Shown: positions 54,100-62,998, counted from the stretch's first letter. The stretch is DNA of 64,000 bases from Fodinibacter sp963811825 (GCA_963811825.1 CAWESS010000024.1:1-64000); one strand, 5' to 3'. Notes: a model not told the origin generated them from the letters alone. Made by a program: numbers and translations.

Positions 54100-55155
54100 A
54101 TGCCGTCCCGCCGTCACCTGCTCGCCGCCGCCCCGGCGATCGCCCTCATCGCCCTCGCCGGGTGCTCGACCGGGCCGACCGACGGCAGCGGCTCCAGCGC
54201 GGCAGCGAGCAGCGCCGCCCCGGATGCCGCCGCCTACCCCGTCACCATCACGCACGCCCACGGCGAGACGACGATCGAGAAGGCCCCGACCCGGGTCGCG
54301 ACCATCGGCTGGGCCGACGCCGACGTCGTCGCCGCACTCGGCGTCGTCCCCGTCGGCGCCCCCAAGATCACCTGGGGTGGCAACGCCAACGGCTCGACCG
54401 ACTGGTTCGACGCCCAGGCGACCGAGCTCGGCGTCAAGGACGGCGACATCGCCCGCTACGACGACTCGGCCGGCATCCCCTTCGACGACATCGCGGCGAC
54501 CAGCCCCGACCTCATCCTCGGCCTGTCCTCGGGTGTGTCCAAGGAGGACTACGACAAGCTGACCAAGATCGCCCCGGTCGTCCCCTACACCGTCGCACCG
54601 TGGGGCACGCCGTGGCAGGACCAGCTCGAGGCCATCGGCACGGCCCTCGGCAAGACCGCCCAGGCGGCCGAGCTCGAGACCGCCACCACCAAGACGATCG
54701 CGGATGCCGTGGCCGCCAACCCGCAGATCCAGGGCAAGAGCGCCGCCTGGGCCTGGTTCAGCCCCACCGACCTGTCGACGATCGGCCTCTACACGACCGC
54801 CGACCTGCGCCCGCAGATGCTGCGTGAGTTCGGGTTCGTCGACTCCCCGACCGTCGCCGAGCTGAGCAAGACCGACCCGTCCGCGTTCTCCGTGAACCTC
54901 TCCGCCGAGAAGGCCTCGACCCTCGAGGCCGACCTCGTCGTCTTCTACGCCGACGAGGGCACCCAGGCCGAGGACATCACCGGCAACGCCCTGCTCGGCC
55001 AGATCCCGGCCCTGCAGAAGAAGCAGTACGTCGCCAGCGCCGACAACGCCATCTCCCTGTCGATGTCGCTGCCGAGCCCGCTGTCGGTCCAGACCGCGGT
55101 CGACGTCTTCCTGCCCAAGATCGTCACGGCGCTGAGCGGCACGCCCACGCAGTGA
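54100..55155 (+). CDS. Iron-siderophore ABC transporter substrate-binding lipoprotein
   Basis: A protein of 351 residues. The lipoprotein signal ends in LIALAGC. The FepB/FhuD-type fold shows YPVTITHAHGETTIEKAPTR, VATIGWADADVVAALGVVPV, IAATSPDLILGLSSGVSKED and YDKLTKIAPVVPY. It binds a ferric siderophore outside the membrane and delivers it to the FecCD-type permeases that follow. CGGAGG lies 7-8 bases before the ATG and an iron box upstream. First gene of a five-gene overlapping operon (54100-59009). Confidence 0.92.
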   Translation: MPSRRHLLAAAPAIALIALAGCSTGPTDGSGSSAAASSAAPDAAAYPVTITHAHGETTIEKAPTRVATIGWADADVVAALGVVPVGAPKITWGGNANGSTDWFDAQATELGVKDGDIARYDDSAGIPFDDIAATSPDLILGLSSGVSKEDYDKLTKIAPVVPYTVAPWGTPWQDQLEAIGTALGKTAQAAELETATTKTIADAVAANPQIQGKSAAWAWFSPTDLSTIGLYTTADLRPQMLREFGFVDSPTVAELSKTDPSAFSVNLSAEKASTLEADLVVFYADEGTQAEDITGNALLGQIPALQKKQYVASADNAISLSMSLPSPLSVQTAVDVFLPKIVTALSGTPTQ

Positions 55156-56237
55156 GCAGCACGATCGCCCCGCCGCGAGTGCGGACCTGGTTGCCCCGGC
55201 GACCACGTCCGCACTCGCCGCAGGCGTCGGCGCCGGCGCGGCCCCGGGCTCGGCTGCCGCTGCCACTCGTCGTCGCGGGCGGGCTCGTGCTCGTCGCGCT
55301 CACCTCGCTCGTCTCGGTGCTCGTCGGCGTCCAGCCACTGCCCCCCGCCGACGTCCTCGACGCACTCCGAGGGATGCCGGTCAGCGCCGAGACCGCGGCC
55401 ATCGTCGCCTCCCGGGTCGACCGCACCGTCATCGGGCTCGTCGTCGGTGCCGCCATCGCCCTCAGCGGCGTCGTGCTCCAGGGGCTGACCCGCAACCCCA
55501 TCGCCGAGCCCGGCATCCTCGGCCTCAACTCGGGGGCGGCGCTCGCGGTCGTCATCAGCATCCGGTTCCTCGGCGTCTCGGACGTCCAGGGCTACGTCAT
55601 CGCCGCGCTCGTCGGCACCATCGCCGTCGCCGCTCTCGTGCAGTCGCTGACCCTCATGGCACCGCGCGCCAGCGCCCCCGTGTCGATGGCCCTGGCCGGC
55701 GCGGCCGTCATGGCACTGGCGCAGAGCCTCATCGGCGCGGTGCTCGTCACCGACCGCGGCGCCCTCGACAGCTTCCGCTTCTGGCAGGTCGGCTCGGTCG
55801 CAGGGCGCGACGCGACGCAGGTGCTCGACATCGCCCCCTTCCTCGTCGTGGGGCTCGTCCTCTCGCTCACCGCCGGGCCGACGCTCAACGCGGTGGCTCT
55901 CGGCGACGACCTGGCGCGCGGTCTCGGGCAGAACGTCGCCCTCCACCGGGGCCTGGCTGCCGCCGGAGCGGTGATGCTCGCGGCCTGCGCCTGCGCCCTG
56001 GCCGGGCCGATCGCGTTCGTCGGCCTCGTGGTGCCGCACCTCGTGCGGTCCGTCGTCGGTGTCGACTACCGCCGGGTGCTCGTCGTCTCGCTGCTGCTCG
56101 GCCCGGTGTTCGTCGTGCTCGCCGACATCATCGGACGCCTCGTCGCGCGCCCGAGCGAGGTGCAGGCCGGCATCATCTGCGCCGTGCTGGGGGCACCGGT
56201 GCTCGTGGCCGTCGTCCGCCGGGTCAAGGGGCTGTGA
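55152..56237 (+). CDS. Iron-siderophore ABC transporter permease (FecCD family)
   Basis: A protein of 361 residues, about ten spans. Motifs: GAAIALSGVVLQGLTRNPIA, EPGILGLNSGAALAVVISI, ALGDDLARGLGQNVALHRGL and GPIAFVGLVVPHLVRSVVG, the coupling-helix region. GTG 55152 overlaps the binding protein's stop (GTGA). Codons 9-22 contain a 40-bp hairpin, which could lower permease translation relative to the binding protein. Confidence 0.92.
   Translation: MSSTIAPPRVRTWLPRRPRPHSPQASAPARPRARLPLPLVVAGGLVLVALTSLVSVLVGVQPLPPADVLDALRGMPVSAETAAIVASRVDRTVIGLVVGAAIALSGVVLQGLTRNPIAEPGILGLNSGAALAVVISIRFLGVSDVQGYVIAALVGTIAVAALVQSLTLMAPRASAPVSMALAGAAVMALAQSLIGAVLVTDRGALDSFRFWQVGSVAGRDATQVLDIAPFLVVGLVLSLTAGPTLNAVALGDDLARGLGQNVALHRGLAAAGAVMLAACACALAGPIAFVGLVVPHLVRSVVGVDYRRVLVVSLLLGPVFVVLADIIGRLVARPSEVQAGIICAVLGAPVLVAVVRRVKGL
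55177..55216 (+). repeat. Hairpin at the binding-protein/permease junction
   Basis: Perfect arms GAGTGCGGAC (55177-55186) and GTCCGCACTC (55207-55216), with inner GGTTGCC / GGCGACC pairing by one G-U wobble, give a stem of about 17 pairs. It begins 25 nt after the permease GTG. Confidence 0.8.
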
Positions 56238-57304
56238 TGGAAACCCTCACGGCGCCCCTCACGGCATCCGACCAGACCTCGATCGCGCACGCACTGGCCG
56301 CGGCCCGACGCGGACCCCGACGCCGCCGCATCGTCGTCGCCAGCGTGCTGGTGATCCTGCTCGTCGCCCTGGTGCTCGTGCGTGCCCTGCTCGGCGACTA
56401 CCGGGTCTCCTTCCCCGACGCGATCGCGATCATCGGCGGCGAGCAGATCCCCGGGGCGTCGTTCGTGCTCATGGAGTCCACGCTGCCGCGCGCGATCATG
56501 GCCGTGCTCGCGGGGGCCGCGTTCGGTGCGGCGGGCTCGGCGTTCCAGGTGCTCCTGCGCAACCCGCTCGCGAGCCCCGACGTCCTCGGCATCACGCTCG
56601 GCGCCAGTGCGGGTGCCGTCCTCGCGGTCGTGACGTTCGGGGTGCGGGGCACGCCCGTCACGGTGGCCGCACTCGCCGGTGCGGTCGGCGCCGCAGCCCT
56701 CATCCTCAGCCAGGCCGGAGGTCGCGGAGGGGCGACCGGCCGGATGGTGCTGGTGGGGGTCGCGCTGGCGGCCGGGCTGTCGGCGGTCGTCCACTGGGTG
56801 CTCGTGCGCGCGAGCATCTACCAGGCGCAGGACGCGCTCATCTGGCTCAGTGGCAGCCTGAACTCGGTGTCCTGGAGCGAGATCGCCCGGCTGCTCGTGC
56901 TCGATGCGCTGCTCATCCCGCTGCTGCTCGTGCTCGCGTCGGCGCTGCCCGTGCTCGGCCTCGGCGACGACCTCGCGGCCGGGCTCGGGGTGCGCGTGGG
57001 GCGGCTGCGCGTCGGCGTGACGGTGGTCGTCGTGGCGCTCGTGGCCTCGGCCACCGCCGTCGTCGGGCCGATCGCCTTCGTCGGGTTCCTTGCCGGCCCC
57101 ATCGCGCGCCGCCTCGTCCCCGGACGCCCGGCCATCGGCATCGGCGCGCTCGTCGGTGCCGTCGTCGTGCTCGGCGCCGACTACGTCGCGGCCTATGCCA
57201 TCCCCGGCACCGCCCTGCCGGTGGGGGTCGTCACCGGCCTGCTCGGCGCCCCCGTCCTGCTCTGGATGCTCCGCTCCCGATCCACGACCCCGGAGGGCCG
57301 ATGA
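56237..57304 (+). CDS. Iron-siderophore ABC transporter permease (FecCD family), second subunit
   Basis: A protein of 355 residues, about ten spans. A basic cytoplasmic start (RRGPRRRRIVVASVLVI) precedes GAAFGAAGSAFQVLLRNPLA, SPDVLGITLGASAGAVLAVV, GDDLAAGLGVRVGRLRVGVT and AVVGPIAFVGFLAGPIARRL. It pairs with the preceding permease as a heterodimeric channel. ATG 56237 shares its A with the previous stop and has AAGGGG upstream; GTG 56234 is possible. Confidence 0.92.
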   Translation: METLTAPLTASDQTSIAHALAAARRGPRRRRIVVASVLVILLVALVLVRALLGDYRVSFPDAIAIIGGEQIPGASFVLMESTLPRAIMAVLAGAAFGAAGSAFQVLLRNPLASPDVLGITLGASAGAVLAVVTFGVRGTPVTVAALAGAVGAAALILSQAGGRGGATGRMVLVGVALAAGLSAVVHWVLVRASIYQAQDALIWLSGSLNSVSWSEIARLLVLDALLIPLLLVLASALPVLGLGDDLAAGLGVRVGRLRVGVTVVVVALVASATAVVGPIAFVGFLAGPIARRLVPGRPAIGIGALVGAVVVLGADYVAAYAIPGTALPVGVVTGLLGAPVLLWMLRSRSTTPEGR

Positions 57305-58161
57305 CCGTGTCCGAGACCGAGACCCCCACCGCCCGAGCCGTCGACGAGGTGACGTCGCCAGCGTCGGTGAGCCACGGCATCCGGCTCAGGGCGGATGCCG
57401 TGAGCCTGGGTTACGACGCCCGTACCGTCGTCGACGGGGTCACCCTCGACGTCCCCACGGGCCAGGTCACGGTCGTCGTCGGCCCCAACGGCTGCGGGAA
57501 GTCCACGCTGCTGCGCGGGCTGGGGCGTCTGCTCAAGCCGCGGGGTGGGTCGGTGCTGCTCGACGGTGAGGAGATCGGGTCGCTGCCGACGCGCGAGGTC
57601 GCGCGCCGCCTCGGGCTGTTGCCGCAGCAGCCGATCGTGCCCGAGGGGGTCAGCGTGCTCGAGCTCGTCGAGCGCGGACGCCACCCGCACCACGGGCTGT
57701 TCAGGACCTGGGGGCGGGCCGACGAGGAGGCCGTCGCGTCGGCGCTGGTGCGCACCGACCTCGTGCACCTGGCAGCGGTGCCGGTCGACAGCCTCTCGGG
57801 CGGCCAGCGGCAGCGGGTGTGGCTGGCCATGGTGCTGGCCCAGGCGACGCCGGTGCTGCTCCTGGACGAGCCGACGTCCTTCCTCGACATCGCCCACCAG
57901 CTCGACGTGCTCGACCTCGTGCGGTCCCTGTGCGACGACTCGGACACGACCGTCGTCATGGTGCTGCACGACCTCGCGATGGCTGCCCGCTACGCCGACC
58001 ACCTCGTCGCGATGCGCGACGGGCGCATCGTCGCCGAGGGGTCGCCGGCCGAGGTGGTGACGCCGGAGGTGATCGCCGAGGTCTTCGGTGTCACCGCCAG
58101 CGTGCTCATCGACCCCGAGTCCGGAACACCCGTCGTCATCCCCCGCAGGAGGCAGTCATGA
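57301..58161 (+). CDS. Iron-siderophore ABC transporter ATP-binding protein
   Basis: A protein of 286 residues. After a 30-residue extension, Walker A is VVGPNGCGKSTLLRGLGRLL, followed by Q-loop LLPQQPIVPEGVSVLELVE, signature DSLSGGQRQRVWLAMVLAQA, Walker B VLLLDEPTSFLDIAHQLDVL and switch VLHDLAMAARYADHLV. These match FecE/FepC-type siderophore ATPases. ATGA overlaps join it to both neighbours. Confidence 0.93.
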   Translation: MTVSETETPTARAVDEVTSPASVSHGIRLRADAVSLGYDARTVVDGVTLDVPTGQVTVVVGPNGCGKSTLLRGLGRLLKPRGGSVLLDGEEIGSLPTREVARRLGLLPQQPIVPEGVSVLELVERGRHPHHGLFRTWGRADEEAVASALVRTDLVHLAAVPVDSLSGGQRQRVWLAMVLAQATPVLLLDEPTSFLDIAHQLDVLDLVRSLCDDSDTTVVMVLHDLAMAARYADHLVAMRDGRIVAEGSPAEVVTPEVIAEVFGVTASVLIDPESGTPVVIPRRRQS

Positions 58162-59009
58162 GCGTCGCCGAGAAGGTCCTGTCCATCGCCGCGAGGCGGC
58201 TGGCCCGCGCGCAGGGGCTGGCCGCGCCGCTCGTGCGCGAGGACTCGCCGCAGTTCGCCGCGACCGTCGTCGACAACGTCGACCTCGGCGGGGGCATGCG
58301 GCGGGTGACGTGCGAGGCGCCGGGGCTGCGCGACTTCGTGCCGTGCGGCCCGGACGAGTACGTCGGGTTGGTGATGCCCCTGCCGGGGCGGCCGCTCGTC
58401 ATGCCCGACCCGGATGCCGTCGACGTGCGGGCCTCGGTCGCTGCGATCCCCGCCGAGGACCGACCGGGGCTGCGCTGGTACACGATTCGCGACCACGACC
58501 CCCTGCGTGGGCGGGTGGACATCGACATCATGACCCACGGTGACAGCGGGCCGGGGTCCGCATGGACCTGCCGGGCCCGCGCCGGTGACGCGGTCGGCAT
58601 CCGGGCCAGTGGCGCGCTCTACCGAGGGCTCGAGGTGACGGGGCGTCAGGTGCTCGTCGCGGACGAGTCGGCGGTGCCGTCGGTGGCGGCGATCCTCGAG
58701 GCGTGGGGTGGCCCGGGTGACGCCGCCGACAACGGGGTGGAGGTGCACGTGGAGGTGGCCGACCGAGCCTCGCTCGCGGCCTACGACCTCGGCGACGCGA
58801 CCGTGCACGTGCGCACCGGCCGTCCCGGGAGTGCGTTGGTGCCGGCGCTGGGCGAGGCGCTGGCGGTCGGGGGGCCCGTCCGGTACGCGTGGGCGTGCGG
58901 CGAGGCGGCCCTGGCGGCCGGGGCCCGCCGGGCGCTGCGCGACCACGGTGTCGACCGCGGGAACATCTACTCCTGCGGCTACTGGACCCTCGGCAAACCG
59001 CGCCCGTAG
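58158..59009 (+). CDS. Siderophore-interacting protein (ferric-siderophore reductase)
   Basis: A protein of 283 residues of the SIP/ViuB family. The FAD-binding domain includes LRWYTIRDHDPLRGRVDIDI (RxYTxR-type motif), then GPGSAWTCRARAGD. The NAD(P)H-binding SIP domain contains VLVADESAVPSVAAIL and YAWACGEAALAAGARRALRD. It probably reduces Fe3+-siderophore in the cytoplasm to release iron. GGAGG lies six to seven bases before the ATG, which overlaps the ATPase stop. Last gene of the operon. Confidence 0.92.
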   Translation: MSVAEKVLSIAARRLARAQGLAAPLVREDSPQFAATVVDNVDLGGGMRRVTCEAPGLRDFVPCGPDEYVGLVMPLPGRPLVMPDPDAVDVRASVAAIPAEDRPGLRWYTIRDHDPLRGRVDIDIMTHGDSGPGSAWTCRARAGDAVGIRASGALYRGLEVTGRQVLVADESAVPSVAAILEAWGGPGDAADNGVEVHVEVADRASLAAYDLGDATVHVRTGRPGSALVPALGEALAVGGPVRYAWACGEAALAAGARRALRDHGVDRGNIYSCGYWTLGKPRP

Positions 59010-59060
59010 GCTCGTCGCGTTCGCGGCCCCACCCGCCACTGACGTCCGGAGGTCCCCACC

Positions 59061-59447
59061 ATGACCACTCCACCAGATGAGCTGGCCAGCGTCCGCTATG
59101 TCGTCGACGACGTCGCCGCAGCCATCGACTTCTACACCACCCACCTGGGGTTCACCGTGCTGACCAACCCGGCACCCGCCTTCGCCGACGTGACGCGCGG
59201 ACCGCTGCGGCTGCTCCTGTCCGGCCCAGCGAGTTCGGGAGCCCGAGCCACACCCGACGACTTCGCGGGCGCGGGTCGAAACCGCATCCATCTGGTCGTT
59301 GCCGACCTCGATGCCGACATCGGTCGGCTGCGCCAGGCCGGCGTCACCTTCCGCAGCGACGTCGTGGCCGGACCCGGAGGACGCCAGGTCCTGATCTCCG
59401 ACCCGGCCGGCAACCTCATCGAGCTGTTCGAACCAGCGCACCGTTAG
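59061..59447 (+). CDS. VOC-family (glyoxalase-like) protein
   Basis: A protein of 128 residues, one VOC unit pair: VRYVVDDVAAAIDFYTTHLG at the start, NRIHLVVADLDADIGRLRQA in the middle and VLISDPAGNLIELFEP at the end (metal-ligand His and Glu). The family covers lyases, dioxygenases and resistance proteins; the substrate cannot be assigned. GGAGG precedes the ATG. Confidence 0.85.
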   Translation: MTTPPDELASVRYVVDDVAAAIDFYTTHLGFTVLTNPAPAFADVTRGPLRLLLSGPASSGARATPDDFAGAGRNRIHLVVADLDADIGRLRQAGVTFRSDVVAGPGGRQVLISDPAGNLIELFEPAHR

Positions 59448-59487
59448 GCACGACCTGTTCAGACGGCGAGTCTCCCCGCGGCTGCGT

Positions 59488-60405
59488 TCATTCAGGCTCG
59501 GCGTGTGGTGGCTGGCGCAGGGAGAGCACGTCCGGGCGGCTGTAGTGACCGGTCGGATCGAACATGCGACGGCCGGCGGCGATGCGAGACAGGTCGAGCT
59601 CGGCGGTCACGACCCCGGCCCCGCCGACCAACGGTCCGGCAACCAGGTCACCGCCGGGCGCGACGATCGTGGTGTTGCCGCGCGACATGAAGTCCTCCTC
59701 GCCGCCGTACAGCGTGTCCGCATCCGAGAGGTCCCGAGGAACGTCGCTGCCCCGCAGGAACGCGGTCACGCCGACGACGAACACCTGGCCCTCCTTGGCG
59801 ATGTGGCGCAGGGTGGGCACCCACACGTCGCTGTTGTCCCACGTCGGCGCCAGGAGCACGTCGACACCTCGCTCGTACATCGCCATCCGGGCCAGCGGCA
59901 TGTAGTTCTCCCAGCAGATCAGCGACCCGACCCGCACGCCACCGATCGAGACGACGGTCAACAGGTGGTCGTTGCCGTTGGCCCACACCAACCGCTCGGC
60001 ACCCGTGGGCACCAGCTTGCGGTGACGGCCGACGACCTCGCCGGAGGCGTCGATGTAGACGACCGTGTTGTACAGCGTGTCCGAGCGGGATCGCTCGGTG
60101 ACACCGATCGCCACCCACGCCCCGGCATCCCGGGCGGCGTCACGCACCGGGTCCAGGTCGGTGCCCTCGACGCGGACCGCGTTGGCCACCAACCGGGCGT
60201 ACCAGTCGCCGTCCCTCATCGGGGGCCGCCGCCACACCCAGTCCGGGTAGCCCGGCACGAACGACTCCGGAAACACCACCAGGTCAGCGTTCGAGTCCGC
60301 GACGTGACGGGCGGCCACCTCCACCGTCGCCGCCCGATCGAGAAACACCGGTGTGGCCTGCACCGCTGCCACCGTGAAGGTTCCGCTGACACCATCGAAC
60401 GTCAT
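59488..60405 (-). CDS. Nitrilase/aliphatic nitrile hydrolase family enzyme
   Basis: A protein of 305 residues. The Glu-Lys-Cys triad is E47 (VVFPESFVPGYPDWVWRR), K130 (GRHRKLVPTGAERLVW) and C164 (GSLICWENYMPLARMAMY). The CWEN sequence and the long PGYPDWVW loop are features of true nitrilases, which hydrolyse nitriles to acids, rather than of amidases. Total length is shorter than many nitrilases (330-380), lacking part of the C-terminal tail. TACGGT lies 11 nt before the ATG. It stands alone. Confidence 0.88.
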   Translation of the reverse strand: MTFDGVSGTFTVAAVQATPVFLDRAATVEVAARHVADSNADLVVFPESFVPGYPDWVWRRPPMRDGDWYARLVANAVRVEGTDLDPVRDAARDAGAWVAIGVTERSRSDTLYNTVVYIDASGEVVGRHRKLVPTGAERLVWANGNDHLLTVVSIGGVRVGSLICWENYMPLARMAMYERGVDVLLAPTWDNSDVWVPTLRHIAKEGQVFVVGVTAFLRGSDVPRDLSDADTLYGGEEDFMSRGNTTIVAPGGDLVAGPLVGGAGVVTAELDLSRIAAGRRMFDPTGHYSRPDVLSLRQPPHAEPE

Positions 60406-60491
60406 GGTGCACCGTACTGCTCGGTCCCGACCCCCTCCCGGCCCGGACGAGCCGAGCGGGTGGGGCTGGGGCCCGTCAGACTGTCGCAGGG

Positions 60492-60776
60492 TCAGGCGCA
60501 GTCGCGGCAGATGCTCACGCCGGGCTTGGACTCCTGCGAGCGGTGCGCGACGAGGTAGCAGCGCATGCAGGTGAACTCGTCCGCCTGCTTGGGCAGCACC
60601 TGGACCTCCAGCGACAGGGCGGAGAGATCGGCGCCGGGCAGCGTCAGCCCGCCGTCCGGGTCGCCCTCCTCGAGCAGATCAACCGTGCGGGACCCGCTCT
60701 GGTGCAGCCCTTCGAGGGTTTCGGGCTTGTCCTCATCGCCTTCGCGCAGTCGTGGAGCGTCGTAGTCGGTCGCCAT
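60492..60776 (-). CDS. DUF4193 family zinc-ribbon-like protein
   Basis: A protein of 94 residues. The conserved opening MATDYDAPRLREGDEDKPET, acidic middle and CMRCYLVAHRSQ ... ICRDCA ending define DUF4193, an actinobacterial family with two CxxC knuckles. No function is established. GAAAGG lies upstream of the ATG. Transcribed divergently from the 74-codon protein on the plus strand. Confidence 0.9.
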   Translation of the reverse strand: MATDYDAPRLREGDEDKPETLEGLHQSGSRTVDLLEEGDPDGGLTLPGADLSALSLEVQVLPKQADEFTCMRCYLVAHRSQESKPGVSICRDCA

Positions 60777-60970
60777 CAGTTGAGCCTTTCCCGTGCAGGG
60801 TGGGACCCGAACAACGCCCGAGCAGTGCTGAGTATGCCCACATCCCGGCCGGTGAGACTCCCTTACCGGCCAACAGATCACCTGTTGGCGGCCTGCTGGC
60901 CCACGGTGACCCGCCTGGTGTGGAGAGTTGGGGGGTGACGCGTGGGTGAACAGCACGCATACTGGTGGTA

Positions 60971-61192
60971 ATGGAAACCACATCTGCACACCCGCGCCCT
61001 CGTCACCCCAGCAGCCCCTTCCTGCTGAACCCCGAGCCGGTGATCGAGCAATTTGCTGTCGGCGACCGGGTCTGCCACGACTCGTACGGGTTGGGTCGGG
61101 TCGTGAGCGTCGACGGCGGAGGGGCGACGGTCGACTTCAGCGACAAGATGGTCCGCATCGCGACGCCGTTCCGCAAGATGACCAAGCTCTGA
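60971..61192 (+). CDS. Small conserved Tudor/CarD-like domain protein
   Basis: A protein of 73 residues. The conserved core is FAVGDRVCHDSYGLGRVVSV and ATVDFSDKMVRIATPFRKMT, a short SH3/Tudor-like barrel found at the end of UvrD/PcrA helicases and as stand-alone actinobacterial proteins. It may bind RNA polymerase or nucleic acid. CATACT begins 13 nt before ATG 60971, favouring this start in a leaderless transcript. Confidence 0.75.
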   Translation: METTSAHPRPRHPSSPFLLNPEPVIEQFAVGDRVCHDSYGLGRVVSVDGGGATVDFSDKMVRIATPFRKMTKL

Positions 61193-61217
61193 CGCACGCA
61201 CCGGGCTGAATCCGCGG

Positions 61218-61655
61218 TCAGCGCTTCTTGAGCTCCTCCGCGAGCATCACGATGATGCCGCTGGGGCCGCGGACGTAGGTCAGCTTGTAGACGTCGCCGT
61301 AGGTCGCCACGCCCCGCAGCGGGTGGCAGCCGTGCGCCGCGGCGATCTCGAGGGCCGCGTCGATGTCGTCGACCGAGAAGGCGACGCGGTGCATGCCGAT
61401 CTCGTTCGGTCGGGTCGGCTCCGTCTCGATCGCCTCGGGGTGGAGGTACTCGAAGAGCTCGAGGCGACCGTTGCCGTCAGGCGTCTGGAGCATCGCGATG
61501 TTGGCGTGGTTGCCGTCGAGGCCAACCGCGGTGTCGGTCCATTCGCCACTGACCGTGTCACGCCCGAGAACGGTCAGCCCCAGGTCGGTGAAGAAGGCGA
61601 TCGCCGCCTCGAGGTCGCGGACGGCGATGCCGACGTTCTCGAGCTTGATGGGCAT
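61218..61655 (-). CDS. VOC-family (glyoxalase/bleomycin-resistance-like) protein
   Basis: A protein of 145 residues. Motifs: KLENVGIAVRDLEAAIAFFT, LGLDGNHANIAMLQTPDGNG-like beta strands, GMHRVAFSVDDIDAALEIAA and YVRGPSGIIVMLAEEL with His/Glu metal ligands. The spacing suits a metal-dependent lyase or epimerase of the VOC group; the substrate is unknown. The ATG at 61655 is preferred because TACCGT begins 13 nt upstream. Confidence 0.85.
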   Translation of the reverse strand: MPIKLENVGIAVRDLEAAIAFFTDLGLTVLGRDTVSGEWTDTAVGLDGNHANIAMLQTPDGNGRLELFEYLHPEAIETEPTRPNEIGMHRVAFSVDDIDAALEIAAAHGCHPLRGVATYGDVYKLTYVRGPSGIIVMLAEELKKR

Positions 61656-61887
61656 GCCCCACACGGTACTGGTCGGACGACGCCAGGTCCCGGCCAACCG
61701 CGGTGGCCATCTGACGGCGCTGGAGGCGCCCGGAGCAGGGGCCGTCGGATCGACCCACGGCAGGCAGCGCTGTGACGCACCTCGGTGGCGCTCGCTGTCT
61801 GGTCAAGTCGACGTGACAGTGGGACTCTTTTCGTAGGTATTCGTCGTGGCGGCCACTGGCTGTTCGCGATGGCGCTGAGGAGGTCTG

Positions 61888-62880
61888 ATGAAGCGGATCG
61901 CATTGTGCGTCGTGATGGTCGCCGTCGTCCTCGGAGGGTCGACCCAGCCAGCGTTCTCGCTACCTCTGCAATCGGTGGAGGAGGGGGCATCCCTGTTCTG
62001 TTCGCTGTCCAGCGATCAAGGCACGGGGAATCTGAGCATCGGGTATTCCGAGGACGGCTACTACGTGACGACGACTGTCTGGCGAGCCGGTGACACTCCG
62101 GGGGAGGATCAACCCTGGCTCGAGGGCTGGCTTGAAAGCTTCGGCACCGACGTCGTGCTGGACGGCACGGCGCTGCACGCGACGATCCCCCTGTACAACT
62201 TCGAGACCGAGGGCGAGGAGCAGGGCGTTGCCCACGCGGTACTGACGGCGTCGGCGGAGCCGACCAAGTGGGGCTTCCGCAACCGGGTGGCCAATGCGTG
62301 GCGTGAGGAGCGGTTCACCAAGACACCAGCGACGGCAACCGGCACGTACACCGTCGCGGGGCTGGCTCAGTTCGAGTTGTCGGGGTGCGTCGGGGAGCTG
62401 TTGAGGACGGAGTACTTCGGCACCGAGCCCGCGGCGGAAGTTCGGAACTTCGGCTTCTTCGAGATGAGTTGTCGCATCGACAGCGGTGTGGAAGAGATCG
62501 TGGTCTCAGCATGGTCAGACTCGCGGCGCGGACGCGTCCGTGGGGAATTGGTGGTCGTGGTGTTCCCTGACGAGGGCGGCGAGTTCGCGGCCTACGGTGG
62601 TGGCGGCACTGCGACGATCAGCCGCACGTCGATCAGGGGGACAGTGGCCTTGACCGACGACTCTGGGGTGCGGTTCGGAACCGCGACAGTGACCGCCCGA
62701 CTATCCGTTCTGGACGTCGAACGCGGCAGGTCGACTGATGGCGGCTACACGTCGTCGTATCGAAGGGACACCCTTGGCGTGGATGGGACGCTCGCGCTGC
62801 CTGACGGCCGAACATTCGACCTGGCTGGCTGCCCCGCAACTCGCTTGACCGGTCTGTCCAGGATCACCCCCGGCTCCTAG
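61888..62880 (+). CDS. Secreted hypothetical protein
   Basis: A protein of 330 residues. Signal peptide about 1-24 (MKRIALCVVMVAVVLGGSTQ, cleavage near PAFS). The mature protein is beta-rich and acidic, with single Cys residues at spaced positions (LFCSLSS, LSGCVGEL, MSCRIDS, LAGCPAT), suggesting two disulfides. TYTVAGLAQFELSGC and TLALPDGRTFDLAGC look like the ends of two related units. GAGGAGG precedes the ATG. Codon use is less GC-biased than neighbours. No family is recognised. Confidence 0.75.
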   Translation: MKRIALCVVMVAVVLGGSTQPAFSLPLQSVEEGASLFCSLSSDQGTGNLSIGYSEDGYYVTTTVWRAGDTPGEDQPWLEGWLESFGTDVVLDGTALHATIPLYNFETEGEEQGVAHAVLTASAEPTKWGFRNRVANAWREERFTKTPATATGTYTVAGLAQFELSGCVGELLRTEYFGTEPAAEVRNFGFFEMSCRIDSGVEEIVVSAWSDSRRGRVRGELVVVVFPDEGGEFAAYGGGGTATISRTSIRGTVALTDDSGVRFGTATVTARLSVLDVERGRSTDGGYTSSYRRDTLGVDGTLALPDGRTFDLAGCPATRLTGLSRITPGS

Positions 62881-62998
62881 GTGAGAGTGTCCGTTGGCTT
62901 GGTGGTGGCGGGGTCGCCCAGCACCGCGGCGCCTTCACAGCCTCGCTCGGTATATTCAGGGACGTCGGCGGGTAGCCGCTGGGTAGCGGGAGGTCAAG

